Positions 24,416 through 33,603 of a stretch of DNA of 64,000 nucleotides are shown piece by piece. The position numbers were made by a program, and so were the translations under genes. The notes beneath the pieces were generated by a model. That model saw only the letters and a list, made by a program, of their open reading frames with translations, had not been told where the DNA came from and made no database searches. Within the stretch, counting starts at the first letter, position 1, and each line of letters begins with the position of its first letter. The stretch lies in assembly GCA_001801815.1 (NCBI GenBank), contig MGXU01000010.1:258332-322331 (forward strand), written 5' to 3'. This DNA comes from Gammaproteobacteria bacterium RIFCSPHIGHO2_12_FULL_36_30. Its GTDB lineage: Bacteria > Pseudomonadota > Gammaproteobacteria > Coxiellales > Coxiellaceae.

Positions 24416-25151
24416 TCGGATAACTCGCTTCAAATATTTTCAGCGTATTATTCGCCATATCGTTTAATCCCAGTTTACGATATGACTTCACCATTATGTA
24501 TAATGCATCGATAACATAAGGTGATTTGTCGTAATGCACAACAACATCATTCGCGCGATTTGCCGCAGCAACATATGCTTTATTTTCATAATAAAATTTC
24601 GCAATGCCAACTGCTTTTTCAGCATATAAATTGCGAATGTAGCGCATGCGAGCAATTGCATCTGGAACATACGGACTTTGCGGAAATGTTTCCACTAATT
24701 CATTAAAAGATAAATACGCTGTTTTTAAATTCGATAAATCACGCGGTGCTGGATTCACGCCCGCTTTGCGTTGCATCCAAGAAAAACCTTGTTTAAATGC
24801 AATCACACCTTTCATGTAGTATGCGTAGTCTGAATAATTTCCACGTGGATATAAACGTAAATAACGATCCGCCGCTGCCATCGCTTCATCCGCTTCGTCA
24901 TCCTGATAGTATGCGTACACTAAATTAATCAATCCTGGTTCCGCATAAGCGCCGAATGGATAAAGTGCATTTAGCGCTTCTAATTTTTTCACCGCTTTAT
25001 TCGGATGACCTTTGATTAAATCTTTTTTAGATTCGTGATATAACTGCGACGATGTTTCTTTTTTATATGCAGAATATGAATCGTGTAATTCACTGCTTGA
25101 ACATGCAGATAATAGTGCGCCTAATAAACAAACGAGTAATATTTTTTTCAT
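24384..25151 (-). CDS. bamD: Outer membrane assembly lipoprotein BamD
   Basis: Essential lipoprotein of the BAM complex that inserts outer membrane beta-barrels. Lipobox LLSAC with C17 as the acylated residue, then five TPR-like repeats (for example KKLEALNALYPFGAYAEPG and AAADRYLRLYPRGNYSDYA). 255 residues, normal length. Divergent from rluD with only 48 bases between the start codons, the same arrangement as in E. coli. Its last residues come from a repeat sequence. Confidence 0.96.
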   Translation of the reverse strand: MKKILLVCLLGALLSACSSSELHDSYSAYKKETSSQLYHESKKDLIKGHPNKAVKKLEALNALYPFGAYAEPGLINLVYAYYQDDEADEAMAAADRYLRLYPRGNYSDYAYYMKGVIAFKQGFSWMQRKAGVNPAPRDLSNLKTAYLSFNELVETFPQSPYVPDAIARMRYIRNLYAEKAVGIAKFYYENKAYVAAANRANDVVVHYDKSPYVIDALYIMVKSYRKLGLNDMANNTLKIFEASYPNSKKLQKLMR

Positions 25152-25199
25152 GGTATTTTCCCTGATTCCGAAACGAAGCTATGATATGCTATCGACCTT

Positions 25200-26147
25200 A
25201 TGAAAACAATCACGTTAACAAATACTATTCCTGATGCACTCGCCCATCAACGTTTGGACGCAGCACTTGCACAATTATTTCCCGATTATTCACGCAGTCA
25301 AATTCAGCAATGGATACGCGAAGGATATGTACAGATCAATAATAAAATAATTCAAAAGCCGCGGCAGGAAACTATTGCCGGGCAGATCGTTACAATTACT
25401 GCAACAATAACAGAAAATACAGAATGGATTGCGCAATCCATTCCGCTCAATATTGTTTTTGAGGATGAAACAATCATTGTGATTAATAAACCCGTTGGAT
25501 TAATCGTGCATCCCGGCGCTGGCAATCCAGACAATACTTTAGTAAATGCCCTGCTACATCATTGCGCTGAATTATCGCATATTCCTCGCGCGGGAATTAT
25601 TCATCGTTTAGATAAAGATACATCCGGATTATTGGTAATTGCAAAAACACTAGTCGCGCATAATTTATTAATTAAACAAATGCAAGCGCGAGAAATTGAG
25701 CGTGAATATCGTGCAGTTGTGCATGGAAATATTATTTCTGGCGGCACAATTGATTTGGCAATGGGTCGACACGCAACGCAACGCACAAAAATGGCTGTAA
25801 AAGAAATGGGGAAACCTGCAATCACACATTATCGCGTGCTTGAACATTTTCAAGAACACACTTTATTATCTGTAAAATTAGAAACGGGTCGCACACATCA
25901 AATTCGCGTGCATTTTTCACATTATAATTATCCCCTCGTCGGCGATCCTGTTTATGGAAAACGCGGACAATATCAATATCCAGAATTATCACAAGCCGCG
26001 CAAGATGCATTAAATAATTTTAAACATCAAGCATTGCACGCGTATAAATTAACATTGACACATCCCGTTACAAAAAAGAGAATGACATTTCAAGCGCCGC
26101 TGCCAGATGATTTTTTACAGTTGATTGAAGCATTATCAGGGTATTAA
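25200..26147 (+). CDS. rluD: 23S rRNA pseudouridine(1911/1915/1917) synthase
   Basis: Modifies helix 69 of 23S rRNA. An S4 RNA-binding domain (about 15-75: RLDAALAQLFPDYSRSQIQQ) precedes the RluA-type catalytic core, with D138 in IHRLDKDTSGLL and the GRTHQIRVHFSHYNYPLVGD block. 315 residues. The start codon is close to that of divergent bamD. The unknown 445-residue gene begins three bases after its stop. Confidence 0.95.
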   Translation: MKTITLTNTIPDALAHQRLDAALAQLFPDYSRSQIQQWIREGYVQINNKIIQKPRQETIAGQIVTITATITENTEWIAQSIPLNIVFEDETIIVINKPVGLIVHPGAGNPDNTLVNALLHHCAELSHIPRAGIIHRLDKDTSGLLVIAKTLVAHNLLIKQMQAREIEREYRAVVHGNIISGGTIDLAMGRHATQRTKMAVKEMGKPAITHYRVLEHFQEHTLLSVKLETGRTHQIRVHFSHYNYPLVGDPVYGKRGQYQYPELSQAAQDALNNFKHQALHAYKLTLTHPVTKKRMTFQAPLPDDFLQLIEALSGY

Positions 26148-26150
26148 AAA

Positions 26151-27488
26151 ATGCGATCACTTGTTGCACCTCCAGAATATGCGCGTCCATTATACGGATC
26201 TTTTTATGGAGCAAATCAAAATGAGTGCGCAAATGAAATAGAAAAAATAGTTGATTCGATATTATCAAATCCTTTGGCGCATCAACCCATTACTGTTGAG
26301 ACGCTTTATCAGTTGATGAATTATGCATTACAAAAATATGCAGCACTGAGACATCCAAAACAAAAAATATCTGTTTTTTCTACGGCGCAAGAGGAAGTAA
26401 TCGAAAAATACACACACTTTTGTCCAGAAAGAATGTTGTGTAATTATTTAGTGTTTGATCAATGGATGCTGCGATCAAATCAAAAGGTCATTTCAAATAA
26501 CGATATCACTGTAAAACAATTTATCACACGTGCATCTGAATATTTTGAAATAAACCTCACCACTTCACAGAATAGCTCACTGTATATTGCAGGTATATTA
26601 ATGACATCGAATTACCCCGCGCATTTGCTTGACGCATTGAAAAAAGATCAGAAGAAACTGAATGAGTTGTACCAACAATTATTGCAGATAATATTTTCAG
26701 ACAGCGCGAATCAACAAAATAAAAAATTAAATGCAATTTTTTTATTGGTATTTTTGATTGGATCAAATCCATTTACATATAAAATTGGTGAAAACAACTG
26801 TTATGGCGGCGGATTTACAACGGATCTTGCATTACAATTACTGCTACAGTCTGCTGGATTCAAAGCAGTGCGAAAAAATCCATTAGGACTTACTGAAATA
26901 TCTTTACTACATTGTTTCGCAAATCCAGAATTAGATTCTTGGTTCAAACCGTTGCGTGAATATCATGAAATATGTCAAGGAACAAAATCCATCACATCAT
27001 TGTGGTGTTCTGTTGATTTAGATAATCGCGCTGAATGCGAGACTCTGTTAAATTTTACGCGGAGTTTGCGAACATTTACAACAGATTTCACAGTTGTAAA
27101 GTCGGCGCACAATCAAATAATATTATTTTTGGAATTATATTATTATCTTTCTGATCCGGTAAAAGAAAATATTTCAGACAATATTGGGAAATTATTTGCT
27201 AATATACCGTCTTTCTACGAACGTTTTGAGACGCTGAAGAATTTTATTTCTTATTCTGGCGAAACAGAGCAAGTGATATTACTGACTCAAATCATAAAAA
27301 GATACCGTACTCTTTTTGACGATCTGAGTGTTGATAGTGGTTGGTGTGACGAGAATGACGCGTTGCTTTATAAAAAACTGTTTCCTACAGAAGAAGTAAC
27401 GTCATTGTGTAATCCATATAGTTTTTTGCCACCCCATGATGCAAAGAAAAATTTAGCGGAAGTATTCAAACCACTTGCCCTCAGTTAA
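26151..27488 (+). CDS. Unknown 445-residue protein
   Basis: I recognise no domain. It has no signal peptide and no membrane helix. It is mostly helical in character, with several short Leu-rich stretches (IIFSDSANQQNKKLNAIFLL) and a central Cys/Gly patch (ENNCYGGGFTTDLALQLLL). Cysteines are scattered. It begins three bases after rluD, so it is probably translated from the rluD message, and a sugar transferase gene follows. Size, lack of homology and AT-richness fit a lineage-specific or host-directed protein, but nothing in the sequence proves secretion. Confidence 0.8.
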   Translation: MRSLVAPPEYARPLYGSFYGANQNECANEIEKIVDSILSNPLAHQPITVETLYQLMNYALQKYAALRHPKQKISVFSTAQEEVIEKYTHFCPERMLCNYLVFDQWMLRSNQKVISNNDITVKQFITRASEYFEINLTTSQNSSLYIAGILMTSNYPAHLLDALKKDQKKLNELYQQLLQIIFSDSANQQNKKLNAIFLLVFLIGSNPFTYKIGENNCYGGGFTTDLALQLLLQSAGFKAVRKNPLGLTEISLLHCFANPELDSWFKPLREYHEICQGTKSITSLWCSVDLDNRAECETLLNFTRSLRTFTTDFTVVKSAHNQIILFLELYYYLSDPVKENISDNIGKLFANIPSFYERFETLKNFISYSGETEQVILLTQIIKRYRTLFDDLSVDSGWCDENDALLYKKLFPTEEVTSLCNPYSFLPPHDAKKNLAEVFKPLALS

Positions 27489-27514
27489 TTTAACAATTGT
27501 GCTCAGAGGATTTT

Positions 27515-28720
27515 ATGAATAATAACAACCATAAAAAATTCTTGCGCTTTTATTTAATAACGAGTTTGCTCATTCTTTTCATCGGTACATTTTTTATTTT
27601 TCCAAATCAATTATTCGATACGGTTTATTACTGGACGTGGAGCAAACATTTAGCGGCGTCTTATCTTGATGGCCCACCGATGATTGCTTATGCTATTTCC
27701 GGCATAACGCATATTTTTGGTGACAGAATAGCATCACTTAATTTATTAGCATTTATTTTTCTTATTTTAAGTGGATTTGTCGTATACAAAATCGCGCGCA
27801 TTTTTTCAGAAAAAGAACATGCGCTGATGATAATGGCACTGTGGATGTTTTATCCGTTCAGCACAATTCGTTTTTTATATATGAGTTTAACACTAGATAA
27901 TGTTGAAATGCTTTTTTCTCTCATTATTATTTATTTTGCATGCTGTTTGATTAAAACAAAAAATAATCACTATATTTATTATCTTGGATTTTCTTGCGGG
28001 CTTGGATTATTAGCGAAATACAATGTTATTTTTTTAATTATTGCGATATTAATTTATTTTGCATGTGATGCTGATTTGAGATACGTATATCGTAGAAAGG
28101 AAGTTTATATTGCAACGATAATAGCGCTTATTTTATTTTCACCCGTTCTGATTTGGAATTATCAACATCACTTTGCATCATTTATAATGCAGCTGACAAC
28201 GCATTCTTACGGAACGACGAATAAACATGGCATGGCTGGCGTGCTTTTCTATTTGACAGGGCCAATATTATCTACATTCTTTTTTTGGATTTTAGTATTA
28301 CTTTATTTATTAATCCGAAAAATATCTATTTTTGATAACAATAATCCCTACAGTAAATTTTTATTTACGGTGAGTATTATTATTTTTCTTATTTGGTTGC
28401 CAATATCTTATTTTGCCCATATTGGTTTAAATTATGTTGTCGTAACAGACAGCTTAATGTTAATTGTTATCAGCAATGTTTTTATTAAACACTATAAAAA
28501 AATATCGATGGTTTTTTTAATTTTATTTATGCTGATTAATATCATTACGATTTTTACGGACTCTCAAATAGCGCGCCAAAAAAATAGAAACGGATTTACC
28601 AATCTTTATTGTCGACCTGAAAGTCCATTTAATTGTGGGATCACAATTCACTATTCAGCGCCGACAGAGAAATTGACGGTAACACATTTTAATTCGCTGC
28701 CATCGCAAATAAAAAATTAA
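27515..28720 (+). CDS. GT39-family membrane glycosyltransferase (ArnT/PMT-like)
   Basis: A 401-residue integral membrane protein with about ten helices. Early TVYYWTWSKHLAASYLDGPP contains the acidic/aromatic pattern of the first periplasmic loop of GT39 enzymes (Asp-Glu or Asp-Tyr plus DGPP), which use polyprenyl-phosphate sugars. The ATG at 27515 follows AGAGGA by seven bases; an upstream TTG is less likely. The 3' end overlaps the convergent GT2 gene by 66 bases; that neighbour probably makes the lipid-linked sugar. Confidence 0.82.
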   Translation: MNNNNHKKFLRFYLITSLLILFIGTFFIFPNQLFDTVYYWTWSKHLAASYLDGPPMIAYAISGITHIFGDRIASLNLLAFIFLILSGFVVYKIARIFSEKEHALMIMALWMFYPFSTIRFLYMSLTLDNVEMLFSLIIIYFACCLIKTKNNHYIYYLGFSCGLGLLAKYNVIFLIIAILIYFACDADLRYVYRRKEVYIATIIALILFSPVLIWNYQHHFASFIMQLTTHSYGTTNKHGMAGVLFYLTGPILSTFFFWILVLLYLLIRKISIFDNNNPYSKFLFTVSIIIFLIWLPISYFAHIGLNYVVVTDSLMLIVISNVFIKHYKKISMVFLILFMLINIITIFTDSQIARQKNRNGFTNLYCRPESPFNCGITIHYSAPTEKLTVTHFNSLPSQIKN

Positions 28721-29422
28721 CATAAGTGATTCAACAGCATTATTTTTAGGTAATTTACTATACCCTTTTTGACGATCAATAAATTCAATTGGAAATTCTA
28801 CTATTTTTGCTTTACATAAATACAATAACCACATCAAATGAATTTTATAAGCATACCCTTTCGATTTTAAATTATCTAAATCAATTTTTTTAAGGAATGA
28901 TGTGCGTGTGCCACGAAAACCAGTGGTGTAATCTTTTATTTTAGCGCTCAAAACAATTCGCGCTGCATAATTTCCAACGACCGATAATAATTTTCGATGC
29001 AACGCCCAATCAGCAGGAATGCTGCCACCTTCCACATAACGACTACCCGTGACAACATCAGCGCCTTTTGTAAATTCCTGCATCATCGGTATTAAATATT
29101 TTGGTTGATGTGAACCATCCGCATCAAACTCAAAAACAATGTCGGCATTTAAAGTTTGGTATGCATATTTCATCGCTTGAATATACGCATTTCCCAAACC
29201 AGATTTTTTTTCCTCTGTTTGTAAATAAAGTGATGGATATTTTTTTTGATATGCCTTTACAATTTCACTTGTTTTATCAGGTGAATTGCTGTCATAAATT
29301 AATATTCCAATGTCATAATCTTTGATTTCATTAAAAACAATTTGTAATTGATCTATGATCAAAGCAATATTTTCTTGTTCGTTATAAGTAGGGATAATAA
29401 TAATTACTTTTGAGATGTACAT
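28655..29422 (-). CDS. GT2 polyprenol-phosphate sugar synthase (DPM1-like)
   Basis: A 255-residue cytoplasmic glycosyltransferase. IIIIPTYNEQENIALII is the family start, EFDADGSHQPK holds the metal-binding DxD and TGSRYVEGGSI the following loop. There is no C-terminal membrane helix, as in the short DPM1 type. It should transfer mannose or glucose from a nucleotide sugar to undecaprenyl phosphate. The GT39 neighbour could use the product. manC starts 83 bases away, divergently, and would supply GDP-mannose. The sugar identity is inference. Confidence 0.88.
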   Translation of the reverse strand: MYISKVIIIIPTYNEQENIALIIDQLQIVFNEIKDYDIGILIYDSNSPDKTSEIVKAYQKKYPSLYLQTEEKKSGLGNAYIQAMKYAYQTLNADIVFEFDADGSHQPKYLIPMMQEFTKGADVVTGSRYVEGGSIPADWALHRKLLSVVGNYAARIVLSAKIKDYTTGFRGTRTSFLKKIDLDNLKSKGYAYKIHLMWLLYLCKAKIVEFPIEFIDRQKGYSKLPKNNAVESLMLIFYLRWQRIKMCYRQFLCRR

Positions 29423-29505
29423 AATTACTCGTGCGTCTTCTTTGGCATATAGTAAATTTAGCTACTGATGTTATACTGCTCAACTTCGTATTAAAAGGAA
29501 ATTTT

Positions 29506-30960
29506 ATGCAAAGTAGTTGCATTAATCCGGTAATTCTCGTTGGCGGCACAGGCACGCGTTTATGGCCATTATCACGCGTTAATTATCCAAAGCAATTTAT
29601 TCGTCTTGACGGACAGTATTCTTTGTTTCAGCAAACTGTACTGCGCGTAAAAAAAATTCAGAATGTAAATTGTATTTATATTGTTGTGAATGAATCTAAT
29701 TATTTTTTATGTTTAGATCAATTACGCGATTGTCATGCTGAAAATGTAACGATTATTGTTGAACCAGCGGGTCGCAATACTGCACCCGCTGCCGCTGCTG
29801 CCGCACATATCATGAAACAACGCAACGCTTATCATGAATTAATGTTGGTGTTACCGTCAGATCACAAAATTAAAAATGACGAAGAATTTATTGCAACTAT
29901 TTCTCAAGCGATAAGCGCTAATACAGAAAAAAAATTAATTTTATTTGGCATCAAACCTCACGAACCATCCACCGCTTATGGCTATATTCAAACTGAACAT
30001 GATGCAGCACAACTTACAAAAGTAAAATCGTTTTTTGAAAAACCCAGTTTGGATAACGCAAAAATTTTTATTTCGCAATCTAATTGTTATTGGAATAGCG
30101 GAATGTTTTTATTTTCTGCAGAAACATTCTTGGCTGAATTATCACATCATGCGCCTGATATTAATTCTTTAGGTTTTTTATCCACTGAAAATGGAATTCA
30201 TCGAGATAATACTTATTATTTAAATCGTGATGATTTTTCAAAAATGTCTAATATTTCTATTGATGTTGCTGTGATGGAAAAAACAAATGCGGCATATGTT
30301 TTAGCATTGCAATCTGATTGGTCGGATTTAGGCGATTGGCATGCGATTCACAAAAATGCAGAAGCAGATCAAAATGGTAATGTATCTGTTGGCAATGTGT
30401 TTTCATTAGACACGCAAAATTCATATTTACATTCCGATGATAAATTATTAGCAACATTAGGTGTAGATAATTTAGTGGTGGTTGCATCCAAAGATAGCGT
30501 ACTCATTGCGAATAAATCAAAAGCGCAAGATGTGAAAGTATTGGTGAATTTATTAAAATCTCAAGGACATGGAGATTGTCTTGCGAATGATTTAAAAGTG
30601 CATCGTCCTTGGGGAACTTATGAAAGCATCATGACTTCAAAAAATGTTCGCGTGAAACATATTATTGTAAAGCCAGGCGGAAAATTATCACTCCAATTGC
30701 ATGCGCATCGATCTGAACATTGGGTTGTTGTTAAGGGTATTGCAGATGTTGTTTGCGCAGAAAAATCATTTCAACTTTATGAAAACGAATCGATTTATAT
30801 TTTGAAAAATACAAAACATCGATTATCAAATCTTCAAGATCGTGAATTACATTTAATTGAAGTGCAAGTGGGTGATTACGTAGGTGAAGATGATATTGTG
30901 CGATTTGATGATGTTTATGGCAGAGTATCTCAAAGCGAAAAAGAAAAAGTAATGTTGTAA
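29506..30960 (+). CDS. manC: Mannose-1-phosphate guanylyltransferase / mannose-6-phosphate isomerase
   Basis: A 484-residue two-domain enzyme making GDP-mannose. The N-terminal nucleotidyltransferase shows VGGTGTRLWPLSR, EPAGRNTAPAAAAAA and LPSDHKI; the C-terminal cupin isomerase (about 365-475) shows RPWGTYES, VKPGGKLSLQLHAHRSEHW. The ATG at 29506 follows AAAAGGA; the longer upstream frame lacks family similarity. Also known as cpsB/algA in other species. Located beside the GT2/GT39 pair, suggesting mannosylated surface lipid or glycan. Confidence 0.95.
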   Translation: MQSSCINPVILVGGTGTRLWPLSRVNYPKQFIRLDGQYSLFQQTVLRVKKIQNVNCIYIVVNESNYFLCLDQLRDCHAENVTIIVEPAGRNTAPAAAAAAHIMKQRNAYHELMLVLPSDHKIKNDEEFIATISQAISANTEKKLILFGIKPHEPSTAYGYIQTEHDAAQLTKVKSFFEKPSLDNAKIFISQSNCYWNSGMFLFSAETFLAELSHHAPDINSLGFLSTENGIHRDNTYYLNRDDFSKMSNISIDVAVMEKTNAAYVLALQSDWSDLGDWHAIHKNAEADQNGNVSVGNVFSLDTQNSYLHSDDKLLATLGVDNLVVVASKDSVLIANKSKAQDVKVLVNLLKSQGHGDCLANDLKVHRPWGTYESIMTSKNVRVKHIIVKPGGKLSLQLHAHRSEHWVVVKGIADVVCAEKSFQLYENESIYILKNTKHRLSNLQDRELHLIEVQVGDYVGEDDIVRFDDVYGRVSQSEKEKVML

Positions 30961-31027
30961 AACCGCAAAATTTGACAACAAAACCATTAAAAAACATATA
31001 TAATCTTGTTTATTTGCTCGAGGTTAT

Positions 31028-32359
31028 ATGAAAAAGATCATTTCATCCATTACGTTCATTTTGTTATTTATCCCATTGGTTTGCTTGGCGCATTTGCCGA
31101 CAACGCAAGAAAATAATCAAAATACTATTGCGCCGATGCTGGCAAAGGTGACGCCGGCCGTTGTTAATATTTATGTCGAAGAAGAACAATTAACAAAATT
31201 AAACACATTAATTCCAACCCAAGATAACATCACAAAAGTGCCAGTAAAAAGTTATGCGGTTGGTTCCGGCGTTATTTTTGATGCAGAAAAGGGCTTAATT
31301 GTAACGAATGCACATGTTGTTGCGCATGAAAAAGTAATTATCGTGACATTGAAAGATGGCGAACGTTATCACGCGAAATTAATTGCAAAAGCGAAAGGTT
31401 ATGATATTGCAATTTTAGCAATACAAGCAAAAAATTTAACGGCATTAAAATTTGCAAATTCAGATAATGTAAAAGTCGGTGATTTTGTTACTGCAATTGG
31501 AAGTCCATACGGTTTATCGCAAACTGTTACATCAGGTGTTGTGAGTGCATTAAATCGAACACATCCACGCATCGAAGGTTATCAAAGTTTTATTCAAACC
31601 GATGCGCCAATTAATCCTGGTAATTCTGGTGGCGCATTAGTTGATATGCAAGGTGATTTAATTGGAATTAATACTGCAATGGTTGCACCAACGGATGGCA
31701 GCATTGGTTTAGGATTTTCAATTCCAAGTAACATGGTGCAGGGTGTTATTGAACAATTATTAAAATACGGAAAAGTTGAACACGGTGTGCTTGGCGTAAT
31801 CGTGCAAAACATTACACCCGAATTAGCAACAGCACTCGATTTAAAAAATACAAAAGGCGCAATTATTTCTGAAATTGTTCCGAACACACCTGCTGCAACT
31901 GCTGGATTAAAGGTTGGCGACGTGATTACTGATATTGATAATCATCCTGTGCATGGCGCAGTACAATTAAAAAATACCATGGGATTAATTCGTCCTGGCA
32001 CATCAGCGACGATTACATTAATTCGCAATCACAAAACAGAAACAGTATCAGCAATTGTTGCTGATCCAAAAACATTAAAAGAAAAAGAAACGCCCTACTT
32101 TGCCGGAATGCGTTTTCAAAAATTTAATGAATTAGAATCGGATGGAACAAAATTGCATGGCGTAATTGTAACTGGTTTAACAGACGCGAGTAATGGCGCA
32201 CTCGCTGGATTATTACCGGGCGATGTCATTACATCGATTAATAACACACCAGTTGATTCAATTGAAACACTGCAAAAAGCAGCAGATAATCAAACGAAAC
32301 CATTATTATTAAATGTGACGCGCGGAAAAGAAAATGTGTTTTTAGTACTGAATAAATAG
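31028..32359 (+). CDS. Periplasmic Deg-type serine protease/chaperone
   Basis: A 443-residue HtrA family protease that degrades or guards misfolded periplasmic proteins. Signal peptide at 1-21. The catalytic triad is H96 (VTNAHVVAH), D126 (YDIAIL) and S200 (NPGNSGGAL). Two PDZ domains follow (about 250-335 and 365-440). Length fits DegQ/MucD rather than DegP, but the exact orthologue is unclear. Start ATG follows a GAGG site. A complete R1 repeat lies between it and the RND operon. Confidence 0.93.
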   Translation: MKKIISSITFILLFIPLVCLAHLPTTQENNQNTIAPMLAKVTPAVVNIYVEEEQLTKLNTLIPTQDNITKVPVKSYAVGSGVIFDAEKGLIVTNAHVVAHEKVIIVTLKDGERYHAKLIAKAKGYDIAILAIQAKNLTALKFANSDNVKVGDFVTAIGSPYGLSQTVTSGVVSALNRTHPRIEGYQSFIQTDAPINPGNSGGALVDMQGDLIGINTAMVAPTDGSIGLGFSIPSNMVQGVIEQLLKYGKVEHGVLGVIVQNITPELATALDLKNTKGAIISEIVPNTPAATAGLKVGDVITDIDNHPVHGAVQLKNTMGLIRPGTSATITLIRNHKTETVSAIVADPKTLKEKETPYFAGMRFQKFNELESDGTKLHGVIVTGLTDASNGALAGLLPGDVITSINNTPVDSIETLQKAADNQTKPLLLNVTRGKENVFLVLNK

Positions 32360-32367
32360 TGGAGCCA

Positions 32368-32462
32368 TTTCAAGCGAAGCCTCGTTACAGAAGCCCGCGT
32401 TGAAGTGAGCGCAGCTCACGGAACAAGGGCGTTTTGCAGTGGCCCAACTAACAGCGACAACT
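32368..32462. repeat. Dispersed palindromic repeat R1, copy A
   Basis: Read on the minus strand it holds the 19-bp core ACTGCAAAACGCCCTTGTT (plus-strand positions 32422-32440), then a hairpin GTGAGC-GCA-GCTCAC (32405-32419), then CGCGGGCTTCTGTAA. It matches copies at 42341-42436 and 53691-53785 over about 85 bases. It occupies most of the 143-base gap between the Deg protease and the RND genes. Confidence 0.9.
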
Positions 32463-32502
32463 TATAAAATTATATTTTAAGCTTAATAGAAGGCATTTCA
32501 AC

Positions 32503-33603
32503 GTGACATTAAAAAATAAAAAAATCATCGCAATCACTCTCGCAATTATTTTAATTATTGCATTAGCAATTCATCACCACCTAAAAATAAAAGATAAACT
32601 CGCTGCCGCAAAAATAAATCCCGTGCTGGTAAAAGTACAAAAACCAATTCTACAATCCATTCCAGTAACCGCATCTGCAACCGGTTCATTAATCGCACGC
32701 AAAAGCACAATCATCTCACCTCGCGCACCCGGATATATTCGCGCAATATTATTTCACGAAGGTGAAACAGTAAAAGCAGGAAAAATTTTATTTAAACTCG
32801 ATTATCAAACACAAAAAGATGCATTAACCGGCGCAAAAGCAGCTTATTTATTGAGTAAAGTAGAATACGATCGCGATGCGAAATTTTTAAAAAAAGGATT
32901 TATTACACAAGATTTATATTATTCTGCAAAAGCCACGATGAAACAAAATCAAGCATTGCTGCAAACAGCAGAAACCAATTTAAAAGATCGCACAATCACG
33001 GCGCCATTTGATGGTACGCTCGGTTCATTATCTGTAAGCTTGGGTGATTATGTAAGTTCCAGCAACACATTAACAACACTCGTCGACAATAAAAATTTAC
33101 GCGTTGAATACGCACTGCCCGTAAAAGATTTAAATCAATTGCAATTAAATCAAACTGTAGTTGTAACAGATTCAGCGAAAAAAAATAAAATTACCGCAAA
33201 AGTTTCTTATATCGCACCACAAATCGATCAATCAACACAAACCATTTCCGTTCACGCGCATGTTAATAACAGCAAAGAATTATTTAAACCTGGCGAATAC
33301 GTTACCGTTATACAAAATATCGGTTCAGCACAAAAAGCATTATTAGTGCCTGAACAAAGTGTTTTGGCATCAATTAATGGATATCATGTTTTTATTGTTA
33401 AAAAAAATAAAGCGATAAAAACATCTGTAAAAATTGGTGATCGCATTAAAAATAAAGTTGTGATTACATCTGGATTAAAACCAACTGATGAAGTAATTGT
33501 TGCGGGTGAGAATGAAGTGAAAGATGGTATGAGTGTGAGTGTGCGCATTCCCACACACACTCACACTCACACTAAACAAGCACACGAGTTAATGAAACCA
33601 TGA
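32503..33603 (+). CDS. RND efflux periplasmic adaptor (MFP)
   Basis: A 366-residue membrane fusion protein joining an RND pump to an outer membrane channel. One N-terminal membrane helix (IIAITLAIILIIALAI), a lipoyl/hairpin region with GYIRAILFHEGETVKAGKIL and TITAPFDGTLGSLSVSLGDYV, then barrel domains. The GTG start follows AGAAGG. The C-terminus ends in a His/Thr run (THTHTHTK) encoded by a CACACTCACACT repeat that also occurs near other R1 copies. Overlaps the pump gene by four bases; no TolC gene is nearby. Confidence 0.93.
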   Translation: MTLKNKKIIAITLAIILIIALAIHHHLKIKDKLAAAKINPVLVKVQKPILQSIPVTASATGSLIARKSTIISPRAPGYIRAILFHEGETVKAGKILFKLDYQTQKDALTGAKAAYLLSKVEYDRDAKFLKKGFITQDLYYSAKATMKQNQALLQTAETNLKDRTITAPFDGTLGSLSVSLGDYVSSSNTLTTLVDNKNLRVEYALPVKDLNQLQLNQTVVVTDSAKKNKITAKVSYIAPQIDQSTQTISVHAHVNNSKELFKPGEYVTVIQNIGSAQKALLVPEQSVLASINGYHVFIVKKNKAIKTSVKIGDRIKNKVVITSGLKPTDEVIVAGENEVKDGMSVSVRIPTHTHTHTKQAHELMKP

